A DNA stretch of 64,000 nt. Source: Neobacillus pocheonensis (GTDB taxonomy: Bacteria; Bacillota; Bacilli; Bacillales; Cytobacillaceae). The translations under genes and the position numbers were made by a program. Location: NCBI GenBank assembly GCA_023702235.1, contig JAMQCR010000001.1:2108001-2172000 (forward strand), in the 5' to 3' direction. The notes under the pieces were generated by a model. The model ran no database searches. It saw only the letters and a program-made list of their open reading frames with translations, and was not told the DNA's origin. This document shows positions 19,558-30,822 of the stretch, piece after piece; position 1 is the stretch's first letter, and every line of letters begins with the position of its first letter.

Positions 19558-19779
19558 CGAAACCACCCCTTGTTTAAGTATAAAAATCTAATTTTTCAGA
19601 AAATAACTCTTAAAAGTTATAATTCTCTAGATTATTAAAAAACTCCTGCTTGAAAAAATCGAATTATTTGTTTACCTTCTTTCTCTAACTTGGCACAAAA
19701 GGGTAACATACTGTAATAGATTGCTTATTGCAAAAATGTAGTAGTTATTTTTAACGAAGATTTATTTCGGGTAAATAAA

Positions 19780-19810
19780 AACTAGCTTGGAAATCTCCCC
19801 CAAGCTAGTT
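19780..19810 (-). terminator. Rho-independent terminator of nitronate monooxygenase
   Basis: AACTAGCTTGG and CCAAGCTAGTT form a perfect 11-base stem around a 9-base loop. On the minus strand it is followed by TTTATTTACC, 38 bases beyond the stop at 19848. Confidence 0.8.
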
Positions 19811-19847
19811 TCAATCATTCGTTTAGTTATTTCAAAGGTAAAAGTTT

Positions 19848-20921
19848 TTAGAATCTGCTTTGATTTAATCGGTCTACCACGCCTTCCGTCTCACTAACGA
19901 GTTTATCCATGAGTTCCCTCACTGTTAAGCACGTGCTTAATGGTGAAGCTTGCCCCGCCCATAAAACCATAAAATCCGGATTATTTTGTTTCGCAGCCGC
20001 ATCCCGAATGTCCCGGACCAATGTCTCTTGTATGGGATACCCAGGAATCACTTCGAGATAACTCTCCATTTCTGTTTTAAAGCGATTGCGAAGCCCTCGT
20101 GCAGGCTTACCGGAAAATGTTGAAGTTAAACATGACTGTTCTTCGGTACTGTTCAATATAGCCTCCTTATGCATAAAGTGTGCCGCACTTTCTTTACAAG
20201 TTAAAAAAGCCGTTCCCATTTGTACCCCTGATGCCCCCAATGCAAAAGCCGCTGCAATCCCTCGTCCATCCATCATTCCGCCAGCTGCAATCACCGGTAT
20301 TTTTACAGCCGTAACGATTTGCGGAACTAAAGCCATTGTCCCAATTAAAGAGTCATTAAATTCTCCAAGAAACGTTCCCCGGTGACCACCTGCCTCGCTG
20401 CCCTGAGCGACAATGAAATCGACACCACTTTCTTCTAAGTAGACCGCTTCTCGTACATTGGTAGCGGTTCCATATACGGCTGTACCATTTTTTTTCAATA
20501 TCTCTACCCATTTTGGTTCAAGGTAGCCAAATGTAAAACTAACAACTGGAACTTTTTCTTGTAAAATTACCTCCAGTTGCTCTTCCATATTGTATGTTGG
20601 CGGGTTAAAGGGTCTGGAGCTGATGTTTAGTTCTTTTCGATAAGAGTCTAGGACCGCATTTACTTCACTTACACGCTCCAATCCGTCCATTGTTTTTTCC
20701 GGGATAAAAAAGTTGACGCAAAAAGGTTGATCCGTTAACTCACGGATTTTATGGATGGCTTCTCTCACTCCCTTCCCGTCTGTCCGTCCTGCGCCAATCG
20801 ATCCTAGCCCTCCAGCATTCGAGACGGCTGCAACAAATACCGGACTTTCACATCCGAGCATTGGTGCTTTAATAATCGGATATTTTACACCTAGGCGTTC
20901 AGATAACTTGTTGGTCCACAT
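19848..20921 (-). CDS. Nitronate monooxygenase / enoyl reductase-like FMN protein
   Basis: This is a 357-residue TIM-barrel flavoprotein. Motifs are VSNAGGLGSIGAG at the N-terminus, DFIVAQGSEAGGHRGTF with the active-site His, and the phosphate-binding segment PVIAAGGMMDGRGIAAAFAL followed by GASGVQMGTAFL. The family oxidises alkyl nitronates such as propionate 3-nitronate; close relatives include FabK enoyl reductases, and the sequence alone does not exclude that. ATG 20921 follows AAGGAGGTTTTGTAAAG. It is a single-gene unit with its own terminator. The gene is intact. Confidence 0.88.
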   Translation of the reverse strand: MWTNKLSERLGVKYPIIKAPMLGCESPVFVAAVSNAGGLGSIGAGRTDGKGVREAIHKIRELTDQPFCVNFFIPEKTMDGLERVSEVNAVLDSYRKELNISSRPFNPPTYNMEEQLEVILQEKVPVVSFTFGYLEPKWVEILKKNGTAVYGTATNVREAVYLEESGVDFIVAQGSEAGGHRGTFLGEFNDSLIGTMALVPQIVTAVKIPVIAAGGMMDGRGIAAAFALGASGVQMGTAFLTCKESAAHFMHKEAILNSTEEQSCLTSTFSGKPARGLRNRFKTEMESYLEVIPGYPIQETLVRDIRDAAAKQNNPDFMVLWAGQASPLSTCLTVRELMDKLVSETEGVVDRLNQSRF

Positions 20922-21047
20922 CTTTACAAAACCTCCTTATATAATCCTGCACCCCCCAGCCTTTAAGCTACGGGAAAAAATTTATCTAGACTTTTTTTAC
21001 GTTCAGTTACCCACACAATCTTCTGCTTCAATGGTGATATTTTTCTG
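20922..21047. other. Short intergenic region
   Basis: This region contains the upstream sequence of the monooxygenase gene. I could not identify a clear promoter or hairpin. Confidence 0.2.
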
Positions 21048-21263
21048 TTATTTCATCAGATAAGAATAACTGGTCTCCTTATCTTCCTGTACCTTAAATA
21101 AGGGAACTACCCTCTTATTGTTTATTTCTAATTTTCTGAGCGATAAATCTTGAATGGTAAATAATACATATATTATACCATTTTTAACATAATACTCGCT
21201 TTTTCCTGCACTCCATTCTTTTAATGTAAACTTTACTATTTTGTTTTTTAACCGTGTATACAA
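21048..21263 (-). CDS. Hypothetical 71-residue protein, doubtful
   Basis: A TTG-started frame encodes a basic 71-residue protein with the strand-rich segment YYVKNGIIYVLFTIQDLSLR. No clear ribosome binding site is seen, and the 5' end overlaps the start of the TetR fragment on the other strand by ten bases. It resembles no family I know. It may be a remnant or chance frame; I keep it because its amino-acid composition is protein-like. Confidence 0.25.
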   Translation of the reverse strand: MYTRLKNKIVKFTLKEWSAGKSEYYVKNGIIYVLFTIQDLSLRKLEINNKRVVPLFKVQEDKETSYSYLMK

Positions 21264-21547
21264 CTATAGTACTCCTAAGATCTCTTCATTATTTGGTCGA
21301 GAAACACACACATACCTCTACAGTTGTGCAGTTTCGTAATCAGTTCCTTGAGTTTCTCATCGAAGAGTTCAAGGATGAAGTGAATATAAAAGAAGGAAAG
21401 AATCACGGATTAAACGAAGATGTTATTCCTCAATTTATTGTGACGTCTTACGTAGGGATAGTGGAATGGTGGATCACGAAGGGAATGCATTATCCACCTG
21501 ATGTCATGTCAGAACAAGTGGGGATTTTATTAGAGAGGAATTTATAA
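21254..21547 (+). pseudogene. TetR/AcrR-family regulator, C-terminal fragment
   Basis: The 97-residue frame contains QFRNQFLEFLIEEFKDEV and ends with EDVIPQFIVTSYVGIVEWWI followed by TKGMHYPPDV, a C-terminal ligand domain typical of Bacillus TetR regulators. The N-terminal helix-turn-helix domain (about 50-90 residues) is missing and no fragment of it is seen upstream. The frame starts at GTG without a clear ribosome binding site. I read it as a 5'-truncated regulator, perhaps formerly controlling one of the neighbouring oxidoreductases. Confidence 0.65.
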
Positions 21548-21620
21548 TTAAACCCGATTGCTTTTTTGTCCTTTACTTATATTATCTGAAATATTCACGA
21601 TTATCTTAAAACTAATTTTG

Positions 21621-21664
21621 GGAACAAGCTGCCCCAAAAATAGAAAGTGGGGCAGCCTCGTTCC
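21621..21664. terminator. Bidirectional terminator hairpin
   Basis: GGAAC and CTGCCCC on the left pair with GGGGCAG and GTTCC on the right, with a small internal bulge. T-rich sequence lies on both sides. It separates the TetR fragment from the aldo/keto reductase gene that ends at 21730. Confidence 0.6.
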
Positions 21665-21729
21665 ATAAGTTTTCTTTTTAGAGTTCTTGAAGTTCTCCGT
21701 ACTTCATTTCGTTAAGTTGAATAAGAGCA

Positions 21730-22599
<870 letters not shown>

Positions 22600-22617
22600 T
22601 TAAATATTGAATATCTG

Positions 22618-23637
<1,020 letters not shown>

Positions 23638-23779
23638 TTAAACTGTTATATAATTTTCCGCACCGATAACAACCATATTATCTTTTCAGAATTATACGTT
23701 ATGTTATTACGTAGTATCGGCATCCTTATTATGCAACATATGAAAAAGCGACTGGTATCACATTCGTATCAAATAATTG

Positions 23780-23842
23780 CCTAATCCTATCACAGCCATT
23801 TACGCAACAGATGAATAAAGATTAGAATGGAATAGGATTAGG
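23780..23842. repeat. Perfect 11-bp inverted repeat with a 41-base loop
   Basis: CCTAATCCTAT at 23780-23790 is the exact reverse complement of ATAGGATTAGG at 23832-23842. No T run follows, so it is more likely a pair of protein-binding sites or the ends of a small vanished element than a terminator. Confidence 0.5.
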
Positions 23843-23947
23843 AACTGCAATTTATTTACACACAAATTTTGCACCGATTCCAATTGACCGTTTAGCATTA
23901 ATCATACAAGAATTAATGTTCTCCGGATATTGGCAATACTTTTATGT

Positions 23948-23975
23948 TTTACGTTCCGAATTAGGTTGTTATAAT
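23948..23975 (+). promoter_or_regulatory. SigA-type promoter of the acyl carrier protein gene
   Basis: TTTACG at 23948-23953 and a perfect TATAAT at 23970-23975 are separated by 16 bases. The start codon follows 31 bases after the -10 box. Confidence 0.6.
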
Positions 23976-24006
23976 GGTGGTTATGAACTATTAGGAGGAT
24001 GCAGCA

Positions 24007-24234
24007 ATGAACACATTTGAAAAGTTAAAGCCTATTATTGCAGATCAACTGGGTGTCAAAATGGAGATTATCAAACCGGAAGCATCATTCAAAGATGACT
24101 TCGAAGCTGATTCGCTTGATATGGTGAACCTGACGATGGAAATTGAAGATGAATTCGCGATTGAAATTAGTGACAAAGTTGCAGCGAAGCTTCAAACTGT
24201 CGGTGATGTCGTAAACTATATTGAAAACCATTAA
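24007..24234 (+). CDS. Acyl carrier protein, stand-alone copy
   Basis: This is a 75-residue acyl carrier protein. The phosphopantetheine Ser lies in FEADSLDMVNLTMEIEDEF, the signature of helix II, and the protein is acidic and helical as usual. RBS TAGGAGGATGCAGCA precedes ATG 24007. It is a single-gene unit with its own promoter and terminator, away from fab genes. The motif ADSLDMVNL differs from the housekeeping ADSLDVVEL in two positions, so it may be a second ACP for a dedicated pathway. No acyltransferase or synthase is next to it; the nearest acyl-related gene is the acyltransferase at 53 kb, which is a membrane type. Confidence 0.9.
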   Translation: MNTFEKLKPIIADQLGVKMEIIKPEASFKDDFEADSLDMVNLTMEIEDEFAIEISDKVAAKLQTVGDVVNYIENH

Positions 24235-24246
24235 CAAATAAGGAAG

Positions 24247-24278
24247 GCGGATAGCCCTACGTAGCAGAAGGCATCCGC
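24247..24278 (+). terminator. Terminator-like hairpin after the ACP gene
   Basis: GCGGAT at 24247-24252 pairs with ATCCGC at 24273-24278, supported by an inner GCC/GGC pair. A T-rich stretch follows some 10 bases later. Confidence 0.5.
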
Positions 24279-24285
24279 TAAATCC

Positions 24286-24360
24286 TCATATATTTTTTAC
24301 TTGCTTTAAAATTTGTTCATGGTGTCTTTCATAAATTTGATACTCATCAATCTTCTTCAC
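24286..24360 (-). CDS. Tiny ORF, 24 residues, doubtful
   Basis: GTG 24360 is preceded by GGGGGAGTTAATA and encodes a 24-residue peptide with the core DEYQIYERHHEQILKQV, predicted helical. It lies 35 bases after azlD on the same strand. It may be a real small peptide or the first codons of a lost gene. Only the ribosome binding site supports it. Confidence 0.3.
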   Translation of the reverse strand: MKKIDEYQIYERHHEQILKQVKNI

Positions 24361-24395
24361 TATTAACTCCCCCTTTGTTTTTTATTATTTTTCTA

Positions 24396-24728
24396 TTAAA
24401 AAACCAATTGCACCAAAATCATATAAACAATCGTTCCCCCGGCTATAGAGAGGAGCATCTTTTTCTTCCAAAAATGAAGCAGTGCAACCACCGCTGCCCC
24501 AATAAATTCAGGGATGCCATGACTTCCAGATAGTAAGCTGACATTCTTAAAACAATAAATGACCAAAAGCCAAATTACCGCCGATGGCAGCACTTTCCCT
24601 ATATACTGTACATAATTTGGTGTAATTTTACCTGATGGGAAAACAATGAATGGAAGATACCTTGTAAGCATTGTGCCTAAAACAACCATAGCAATCGTAA
24701 TAATCTGCTGTGTTAAACTCATAGTCAT
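24396..24728 (-). CDS. azlD: AzlD-type branched-chain amino-acid exporter subunit
   Basis: This 110-residue protein has four hydrophobic segments and the AzlD pattern [20 protein letters not shown] near the N-terminus, followed by [18 protein letters not shown]. AzlD works with AzlC as a two-subunit exporter of branched-chain amino acids. Its ATG overlaps the azlC stop by four bases (ATGA), which indicates translational coupling. It appears full-length. Its partner upstream is truncated, so the pair is probably not functional as it stands. Confidence 0.85.
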   Translation of the reverse strand: MTMSLTQQIITIAMVVLGTMLTRYLPFIVFPSGKITPNYVQYIGKVLPSAVIWLLVIYCFKNVSLLSGSHGIPEFIGAAVVALLHFWKKKMLLSIAGGTIVYMILVQLVF

Positions 24729-25204
24729 AGGGTAACCTCAACTTTCTCCAATGGCTTTCTAATCACGGTGAGTGCCCCCAGAATTGCAAGCATAGCAGGG
24801 AGAATAAAATGGTTTCCGCCAAAAATAATCAGACAGACCGTTGAAAGCCCAATCCCTACGAGAGCACTATGGTGGTTTTTCTCTTTCATCCACTGTTCAA
24901 TGAAGATGACAACAAAGAGAGCCGTCATTACAAAATCGAGCCCTTCTGTATTGAACTTGACAAGTGATCCAAAAATGCCACCAATCGTTGCTCCTATAAC
25001 CCAATAGGAGTGATTAAGCAGTGTGACGAAGAACATAAACCAGCCCTTGTCTACATTCTTTGGCACATCAACGGTACAATTAATAGAAAAAGACTCATCG
25101 CAAAGCCCATAAATCATATAAAACTTTTTCTTCCCGATGCCCTTATACTTATCCAGCATGGAAATGCCATAAAACAAATGCCTTGCATTCACCATAGTGA
25201 ACAA
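24725..25204 (-). pseudogene. azlC: AzlC-type exporter subunit, 5' third missing
   Basis: The frame of 159 residues contains VNARHLFYGISML, YMIYGLCDESFSI and the C-terminal hydrophobic helices of AzlC. Normal AzlC has 230-250 residues, so about 80 N-terminal residues (the first two or three membrane segments, with the conserved AGAAQF region) are absent. No piece of them is found upstream to the hairpin at 25245 and no ribosome binding site precedes the first ATG. I read it as a 5' deletion, with the break at or just above 25204, next to the 3' end of the GGDEF-EAL gene. Confidence 0.75.
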
Positions 25205-25244
25205 AACATTTAAAATTGTTCATTATCTTTAAGGAGTTTGAACA

Positions 25245-25280
25245 TAAAAAAAGCCGCGGATTTTTACAAAAAACGCGACC
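25245..25280 (-). terminator. Terminator of the GGDEF-EAL gene
   Basis: On the minus strand GTCGCG pairs with CGCGGC around an AT-rich 15-base loop, followed by seven Ts. It comes directly after the stop at 25283. Confidence 0.65.
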
Positions 25281-25282
25281 TT

Positions 25283-27104
25283 TCATCGTTTATATAGTTC
25301 ATACTTCTTTATATATATAGATAAACAAGGTAAATTGCTGCTTGAGAGATACAGCAGAACCTTCTCAGGACTAAGCGGTTTACTGATATAAAAGCCTTGG
25401 GCAAAATCACAAGAACGATGTGATAGAAAAAGAGATTGTTCATCCGTTTCGGCCCCTTCAGCCACTACCTTTAAATCTAAGCTATGTGCGAGGGAAACAA
25501 CCGCAGAGGCTATGGCTGCACTTGCTTTATCTTTTTCTAAATTCATGATAAAGGACTTATCTATTTTAAGCGTATCGATTGGGAATAACTTTAAGTAGTT
25601 TAACGAAGAAAAGCCTTTACCAAAGTCATCAATTGATAGTTTAATTCCTAAATCCTTCAGTTTTTTCAACACATTCACCGCTTCTTCCGGCTGTTTCATT
25701 ACCATCCCTTCTGTCAATTCCAATTCTAGTGAACAGGGTGGTAAACCAGTCTCATCTAATGCGGAAACGACCAAATCAGTTTCTGCCATTTTCTTTTGAA
25801 CCATACATGGCAATGTCCGCATTTTTAATTAACGTATTTAAATTGTCCCCATGCTTAGGGTATATGCTGATCCCCAAACTCGCCGAGAGAGTAAACTTTT
25901 GACCACAGATATAAAAAGGCTCCAACAGGCACTGTGTTATCTTTTCACAAATGATTGATATTTCTTCTTCACTCACTAGATGAGGGACAAGCAGAATAAA
26001 TTCATCCCCTCCAAACCGGGCAAGGATGCTCTCTCGATGCTCCGTTACCGTCATCAGCCGTTTCGAAACCTTCTTTAATAAAAGATCCCCTGCATCATGT
26101 CCAAAACTATCATTGATAACTTTAAAATGATCCAAATCAAGAAGGATAAACCCTAGTTTGGAATGAATCGTATCCTTATTTTCAATGTATTCTTGTATAT
26201 ATGAACGGATATGCCAACGATTTTGGAGCTCGGTTAATGGATCATGATAGGCCATGTACTTGATTTGAGCTTCGTCTCTTTTTTTACCGCGAATATCCCT
26301 GCAAAGGGCAAAATACATCTTATTTTCACCAATTTGGATGGGACGAATATTGATATCGACCGGAATTCCCGTATTATTTTTCCCTGTCAGCACGTCCTCA
26401 AAATTGGAGGATGATTTGTCTGGAGAATCTGTATGTAAGCCTTGAATTTTGTCCGGCAGACTGGAAAAAATCATGGCTACTTTCATGATAAGTAGCTCAC
26501 TCCTTGAATAGCCCAACATTTCACAAGCAGTTGGATTTACATCTGTGAAGCCGCCGTCCGTTCCAATGAGAAAAAAACTATCGGCTGCTTGCTCAATTAG
26601 ACTTCTGAATTTTTCCTCACTTTCTCTCAACAGCTTTTCTGCTCTCACGCGGTCGGTAATATCTAACGCAAATCCTAACAAATAATCCTCGTTCGATTCC
26701 ATGATATGTATGATGGTTTTTCCCGAAAACATATGATGTTCCTCACCCTTAAATCCCGCTGGTGCTTCCTTTGTAATGAGCTTCCGCTGTTTCCACACCT
26801 CAAGATCCATGGCTCGATTGACTTCGGCAATCTCCTGTGGAAACACATCAAAGATTGTCTTGCAAATTAAATCCCCCCAATTTTTTCCGTTTGCCAGACA
26901 TGCTTGCTTATTTGCATAGATAGTATGCCCTTCAGGATCTTCAACGAAGATATTAATCGGGATCGCATCGAAAATGCTTAAATAGAATGATTCATTGATT
27001 CGATTTTGCTTTGAGAGCTCCCGGTTTTTCCTTTCCAGTTCAGCAATTTGTGTGTGAAGTTCTATAATTTCATTTGAGTGGCGATTACTCTGAACCAACA
27101 TCAT
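25283..27104 (-). pseudogene. PAS-PAS-GGDEF-EAL protein with an internal deletion
   Basis: The first 442 residues are sound: an N-terminal coiled segment, two PAS domains (about residues 30-140 and 160-270) and a GGDEF domain with the intact active loop ARFGGDEFILLV, ending ADIAMYGSKENGRN. The frame then stops. In another frame an EAL domain resumes only at about its middle (ETGLPPCSLELELTEGMVM), followed by SIDDFGKGFSSLNYLK and VAEGAETDEQ. Roughly 110-120 residues are lacking, among them the first part of the EAL domain and its EAL motif. Because the gap is far more than one base, this is a real deletion. The remaining protein could still act as a diguanylate cyclase, while phosphodiesterase activity is lost. 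Confidence 0.8.
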
Positions 27105-27145
27105 CCCCCCCTACATGAACACCCTATCAGATTTATAGTAACAAC

Positions 27146-28810
27146 TCATTTTATCTTCAATAGCTCGTCTACAAACGCCGGGCGCCTTTGGTACATTTCT
27201 TTTAATTCTCCAATCAACCTGCGGGAATGAATGTCCCCACAGGCATTTTTGTATGTTTTGATCTCCTTGCAGACATTCTTATACTTTTTCCTGTCTGAGG
27301 CTTTTTCAGCTTCCTTCCTTATATATCTTATAAAAAGTTGGTTTACTTCTTCAAAATAGCTCTCTATTAAATAAGGGTAAAGATTCGTTATATTTGAAGG
27401 CCAACTTTTGCAATATTCCAGAATCTGCTCCGTTAACTGTTCTGCTTTTAAAATCGACAGGTAGGCATCGGTCTGATAAGGCTGTTTCTGAAATTCTTCA
27501 ACAATCTTGCTTAACTCTTCCTTCCATTCGTTCAATGAATACAATCTTTTTAATATAGAATAATATCCAAAATCATTCCCGAATAAAAGCTCTTTGGCTA
27601 GCTCTTTTTGGTTTTCAACATCTCCAAGCTGTTCATAGGCCTGATAACGGTACTCCTTCCACTGCTTCACGAGTCCTGGGCGTTGGTTAGCTTTTTCCCC
27701 TTCTAGACATAAGGAGATGACCTTGTCATACACCCTTTTTTTCATCTCAAGTAGAATCACTTTTTCGCGAAAATCGCTATGATGGATATTATCATAAATA
27801 AATCTTTCGACCTTTTCAGGATCATCGAATTGTTCGTAGATCGCTAACTGTAACTTTTTCAATTCTTTTTTATCATACTCTGAACTCCAGGAACTTGGGT
27901 CAGTTTTTTTCATTAACATCTCCAAATGGGATTCGAGCTTTGTTCGTAAATAAATATTATTACAAAAAGAAATACAAAGTCCCAGCAAATCCATTCGCCA
28001 TTCGCTCCAGTCATCATACCTATTATGTAGGGCTTCTTTGACGATTAGCTCAAAAAGCTTCTTTTGTTCGGTTTGATTCAAGAAATCAATGGCGGATTCA
28101 ATCGCTTCCTCCATGGTATTTATAGTAGTACGAATAACTGATCCAACGGTACCGTTCGAATCATCCGAGAAATTAAGCATATCAACCACGTTTGATAATA
28201 CCGCCATTCCCAAGGAAACAGCTGTTTCTGTTTCGCCCGATTCTATTTTTTCCTGGGCTTTTTGTAAAACCAAATCGGCTCCTTGTAGAGCATAATTGAC
28301 CTGATTCCACTCAATGAACCCCCGCTTTTTCGCTAACTGAATATATTCCTTAATCAATTTCTTACTGGAGGAAATCTCGTCTTTTGCCGGTGCATATTGA
28401 TAGAGTAATTGTTTTTCAATGTTCGGGTCTTCCATGGACAGATTATAAATAATGTTGATTAATTCTTCCTTTTTAAGACCCGACAAAATGGATTTTAAAT
28501 CCTGTTTTCCAACTTGAAAGGAATGAATTGTTTTGTCATTTTTAGATTTTTTTTCTTTTAAAGCATAAAAAACAGCAGCCTGATGTTTGCAAAATTCCCC
28601 TAACTCATACGGACAATCACAAGAGGTATCGACAATCATATCTTGATTGACCCATACCTCCACTGTATAAAAATCGGTCCCATCCACCTCGGCGGTATAG
28701 TGACCATCATTTATTGCTTCAAGATTCTTTACATTCCCTCTATGAAAATAGTCCAATCCCCGCTGCAAGATTCGTCCATCCAAATATTGCTCGAAATCTG
28801 AAAGCTTCAT
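27146..28810 (-). CDS. SWIM zinc-finger domain protein
   Basis: This is a 554-residue protein with a SWIM zinc finger near residues 65-85 (TSCDCPYELGEFCKHQAAV, the CxC..CxH pattern). The rest is a long helical array with many short amphipathic repeats rich in Lys, Glu and Leu, reminiscent of TPR-type solenoids. ATG 28810 is preferred to the GTG nine bases upstream because GGAG lies eight bases before it. SWIM domains bind DNA or proteins. In Bacillus such proteins are often found alone or with an SNF2 helicase, but no helicase is here. The precise function is unknown. The gene is intact. Confidence 0.82.
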   Translation of the reverse strand: MKLSDFEQYLDGRILQRGLDYFHRGNVKNLEAINDGHYTAEVDGTDFYTVEVWVNQDMIVDTSCDCPYELGEFCKHQAAVFYALKEKKSKNDKTIHSFQVGKQDLKSILSGLKKEELINIIYNLSMEDPNIEKQLLYQYAPAKDEISSSKKLIKEYIQLAKKRGFIEWNQVNYALQGADLVLQKAQEKIESGETETAVSLGMAVLSNVVDMLNFSDDSNGTVGSVIRTTINTMEEAIESAIDFLNQTEQKKLFELIVKEALHNRYDDWSEWRMDLLGLCISFCNNIYLRTKLESHLEMLMKKTDPSSWSSEYDKKELKKLQLAIYEQFDDPEKVERFIYDNIHHSDFREKVILLEMKKRVYDKVISLCLEGEKANQRPGLVKQWKEYRYQAYEQLGDVENQKELAKELLFGNDFGYYSILKRLYSLNEWKEELSKIVEEFQKQPYQTDAYLSILKAEQLTEQILEYCKSWPSNITNLYPYLIESYFEEVNQLFIRYIRKEAEKASDRKKYKNVCKEIKTYKNACGDIHSRRLIGELKEMYQRRPAFVDELLKIK

Positions 28811-28875
28811 CCCATTCACTCCATGGCTAAGATAACCCTATTGTAAAATCAATTGGTTCTTTCAATCTGCCGACT

Positions 28876-30059
28876 TTATTTTAAACTTAGCGGCAGTTCC
28901 TTTATCCCCCTTACAATCATTCCAGCCTCCACTCGAGCTGATCTTTATCGACGGCCAGCTTTAAGCCTGGGAATCTCTTAAGAAGGCTAGTTATCGCGAT
29001 TTCCCCTTCCAGCCTGGCAAGTGGGGCTCCAAGACAGAGATGGATCCCTTTACCAAATGCGAGATGCGGGCTTTTCTCCCTAGTGATATCAAATAGATCG
29101 GCGTCTTTGAACTGCTGTGGATCATGGTTCGCCGAATTTAATGCGACGACGATTAATTCTCCTCGACGGATAGACTTTCCTCTTAATTCCACGTCTTCAT
29201 TTGCCCAACGGGATGTACTGAACTCAACCGGACCATTAAAGCGCAGTGATTCCTCAATGGCTGTATGAATCAATTCAGACTGATTTTTCAACAAATCCAG
29301 CTGATCGGGGTTCTCTATTAATGCCAGTATGGTATTGCCAATCAAATTTACCGTTGTTTCATGGCCCGCGATAATTAATAGTGCGACGACTCCATATAGC
29401 TCACGCTCAGTTAGTTGATCTCCATCCTCCTCAGCCATTATCAGCTGACTGAGGAGGTCATTTCCCGGGTTTTTCCGAACTTTTTCAAACCATTGGCTTA
29501 AGTATTGAATAAATTCGTTCATATGCTGAAACATTTCTGCTGCATGCTCACCGTTTGACCCTTCAATCAATGAATTAGACCAGAGACGGAACTTGTCACG
29601 ATCTCCGGATGGGACTCCTAAAATCTCGCATATGACGATAATCGACAGTGGAAAAGCAAAATCATCAATCAGATTCATCGCTGTTTTCCCCTCTGCCATG
29701 TCTAGCAGTTCATTCGTAATCTCCTGGACCCTTCCCCGCATGCCGGCAATCATTTGTGGAGTGAAAGCCTTTTGCACGAGCCCGCGCAGCCTTTTGTGGT
29801 CCGGCGGATCAGAAAAAAGCATTGTATGCATAAACACACTCTGTTGCTCCATATTGCCACCATAAAGCTTTGAAATATCCTTAATAAATCTCGGATCCAT
29901 TAAAACTTCTACTGCATCATCATATCTAGTGATCAACCAACCCTCTTGTCCATCAGGGAACAACATCTTGTAAACTGGTTCGGTTTCCCGTAATCTAGCA
30001 TAAGCGGGATAAGGATTTTGCGTGAATTCATTGGAAAACAGCTGGAATTGGGGATTCAC
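28876..30059 (-). pseudogene. Cytochrome P450, frameshift in the last codons
   Basis: This is a soluble bacterial P450 of about 394 residues starting at GTG 30059 after AGGAGAATGAAGG. It carries the I-helix motif LIIAGHETTVNL, the ExxR motif in AIEESLRFNGP, and the haem-binding loop LAFGKGIHLCLGAPLARLE with the Cys ligand. The frame stops after QLEWRLE at 28917. Adding one A in GGAATGATTG would give MIVRGIKELPLSLK and a stop at 28876, the normal C-terminus. The break is after all catalytic parts, so the protein may fold even if the lesion is real. No ferredoxin or substrate genes are adjacent. It resembles the Bacillus CYP107/CYP109 groups; the substrate is unknown. Confidence 0.85.
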
Positions 30060-30822
30060 CCTTCATTCTCCTCTCATGGGTCATTTTTTTAAGCTAGTTT
30101 CATATACTGCCATGCTAAGGGTTAAACAAAAAGCCTAAATTACAGCTGGATCTTTAACTCTTGTACCCAGGACAAGCTGGGCATTTCCTTTGATTGCCCG
30201 AAGGCGAGGCTTAGTCAGACCCCGTTTATTCTATAGGAGAAGTTTATGAAGAACACGATACTTAATATGTTGAAGAAAACAACTAAACTCTTAAATTGGA
30301 TTTTCTGCTATTTCTTTCAATTGGGACAAATTAAAAAGAGCCCAATCGGACTCAGAATATTATCCTAATACCGGTAAATCACTAAGACTGTCTTTAATCA
30401 TTGTGTTTTTCTCTTGTAATTAAACCATTTTCAAAGAACTGACTTAGATCACCAAGTTCATCATCACCTGAGGTCATTAGACGCTGTAATTCTAATAAGT
30501 CTTCCTCATTGAGCTCATGCATATTTTCTCACCGCCCTGATTATTACATAACACCCTCTCTTCCATTATAAAAAAAGGACTGATTTCAAGGGTAGAGTCC
30601 TTTCGCTCCTTAATCCTGTATTCCTATTTTTCAGAATTCTACAACCATAAGCGAATATCCTTTTGAAATTAAAATACAATCTGAATAATCACCATTAAAA
30701 TTGATGTTTTTCTTATTACATGCTATCTTTTCTGATAATTACTAATATTATGAATGGTTTTTTGGTAAAAAAGGAGGGATTTTTTGCGTTATAGAGAAGT
30801 GTTATAACGGAGGTGTTGTGTT
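30060..30822. other. Intergenic region with one small ORF
   Basis: About 760 bases between the P450 and the MerR-like gene. They contain the small frame at 30394-30522. AT-rich sequence before 30823 should hold the promoter of the MerR-like gene. I found no other convincing gene or hairpin. Confidence 0.4.
30394..30522 (-). CDS. Small acidic protein, 42 residues
   Basis: ATG 30522 is preceded by GGCGGTGAGAAAAT and encodes an acidic 42-residue protein beginning MHELNEEDLLELQRLMTSGD and ending in ENGLITREKHND. It is predicted to form two helices. The ribosome binding site (GGTGAG) is moderate. I do not recognise it, and no neighbour suggests a function. Confidence 0.4.
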   Translation of the reverse strand: MHELNEEDLLELQRLMTSGDDELGDLSQFFENGLITREKHND

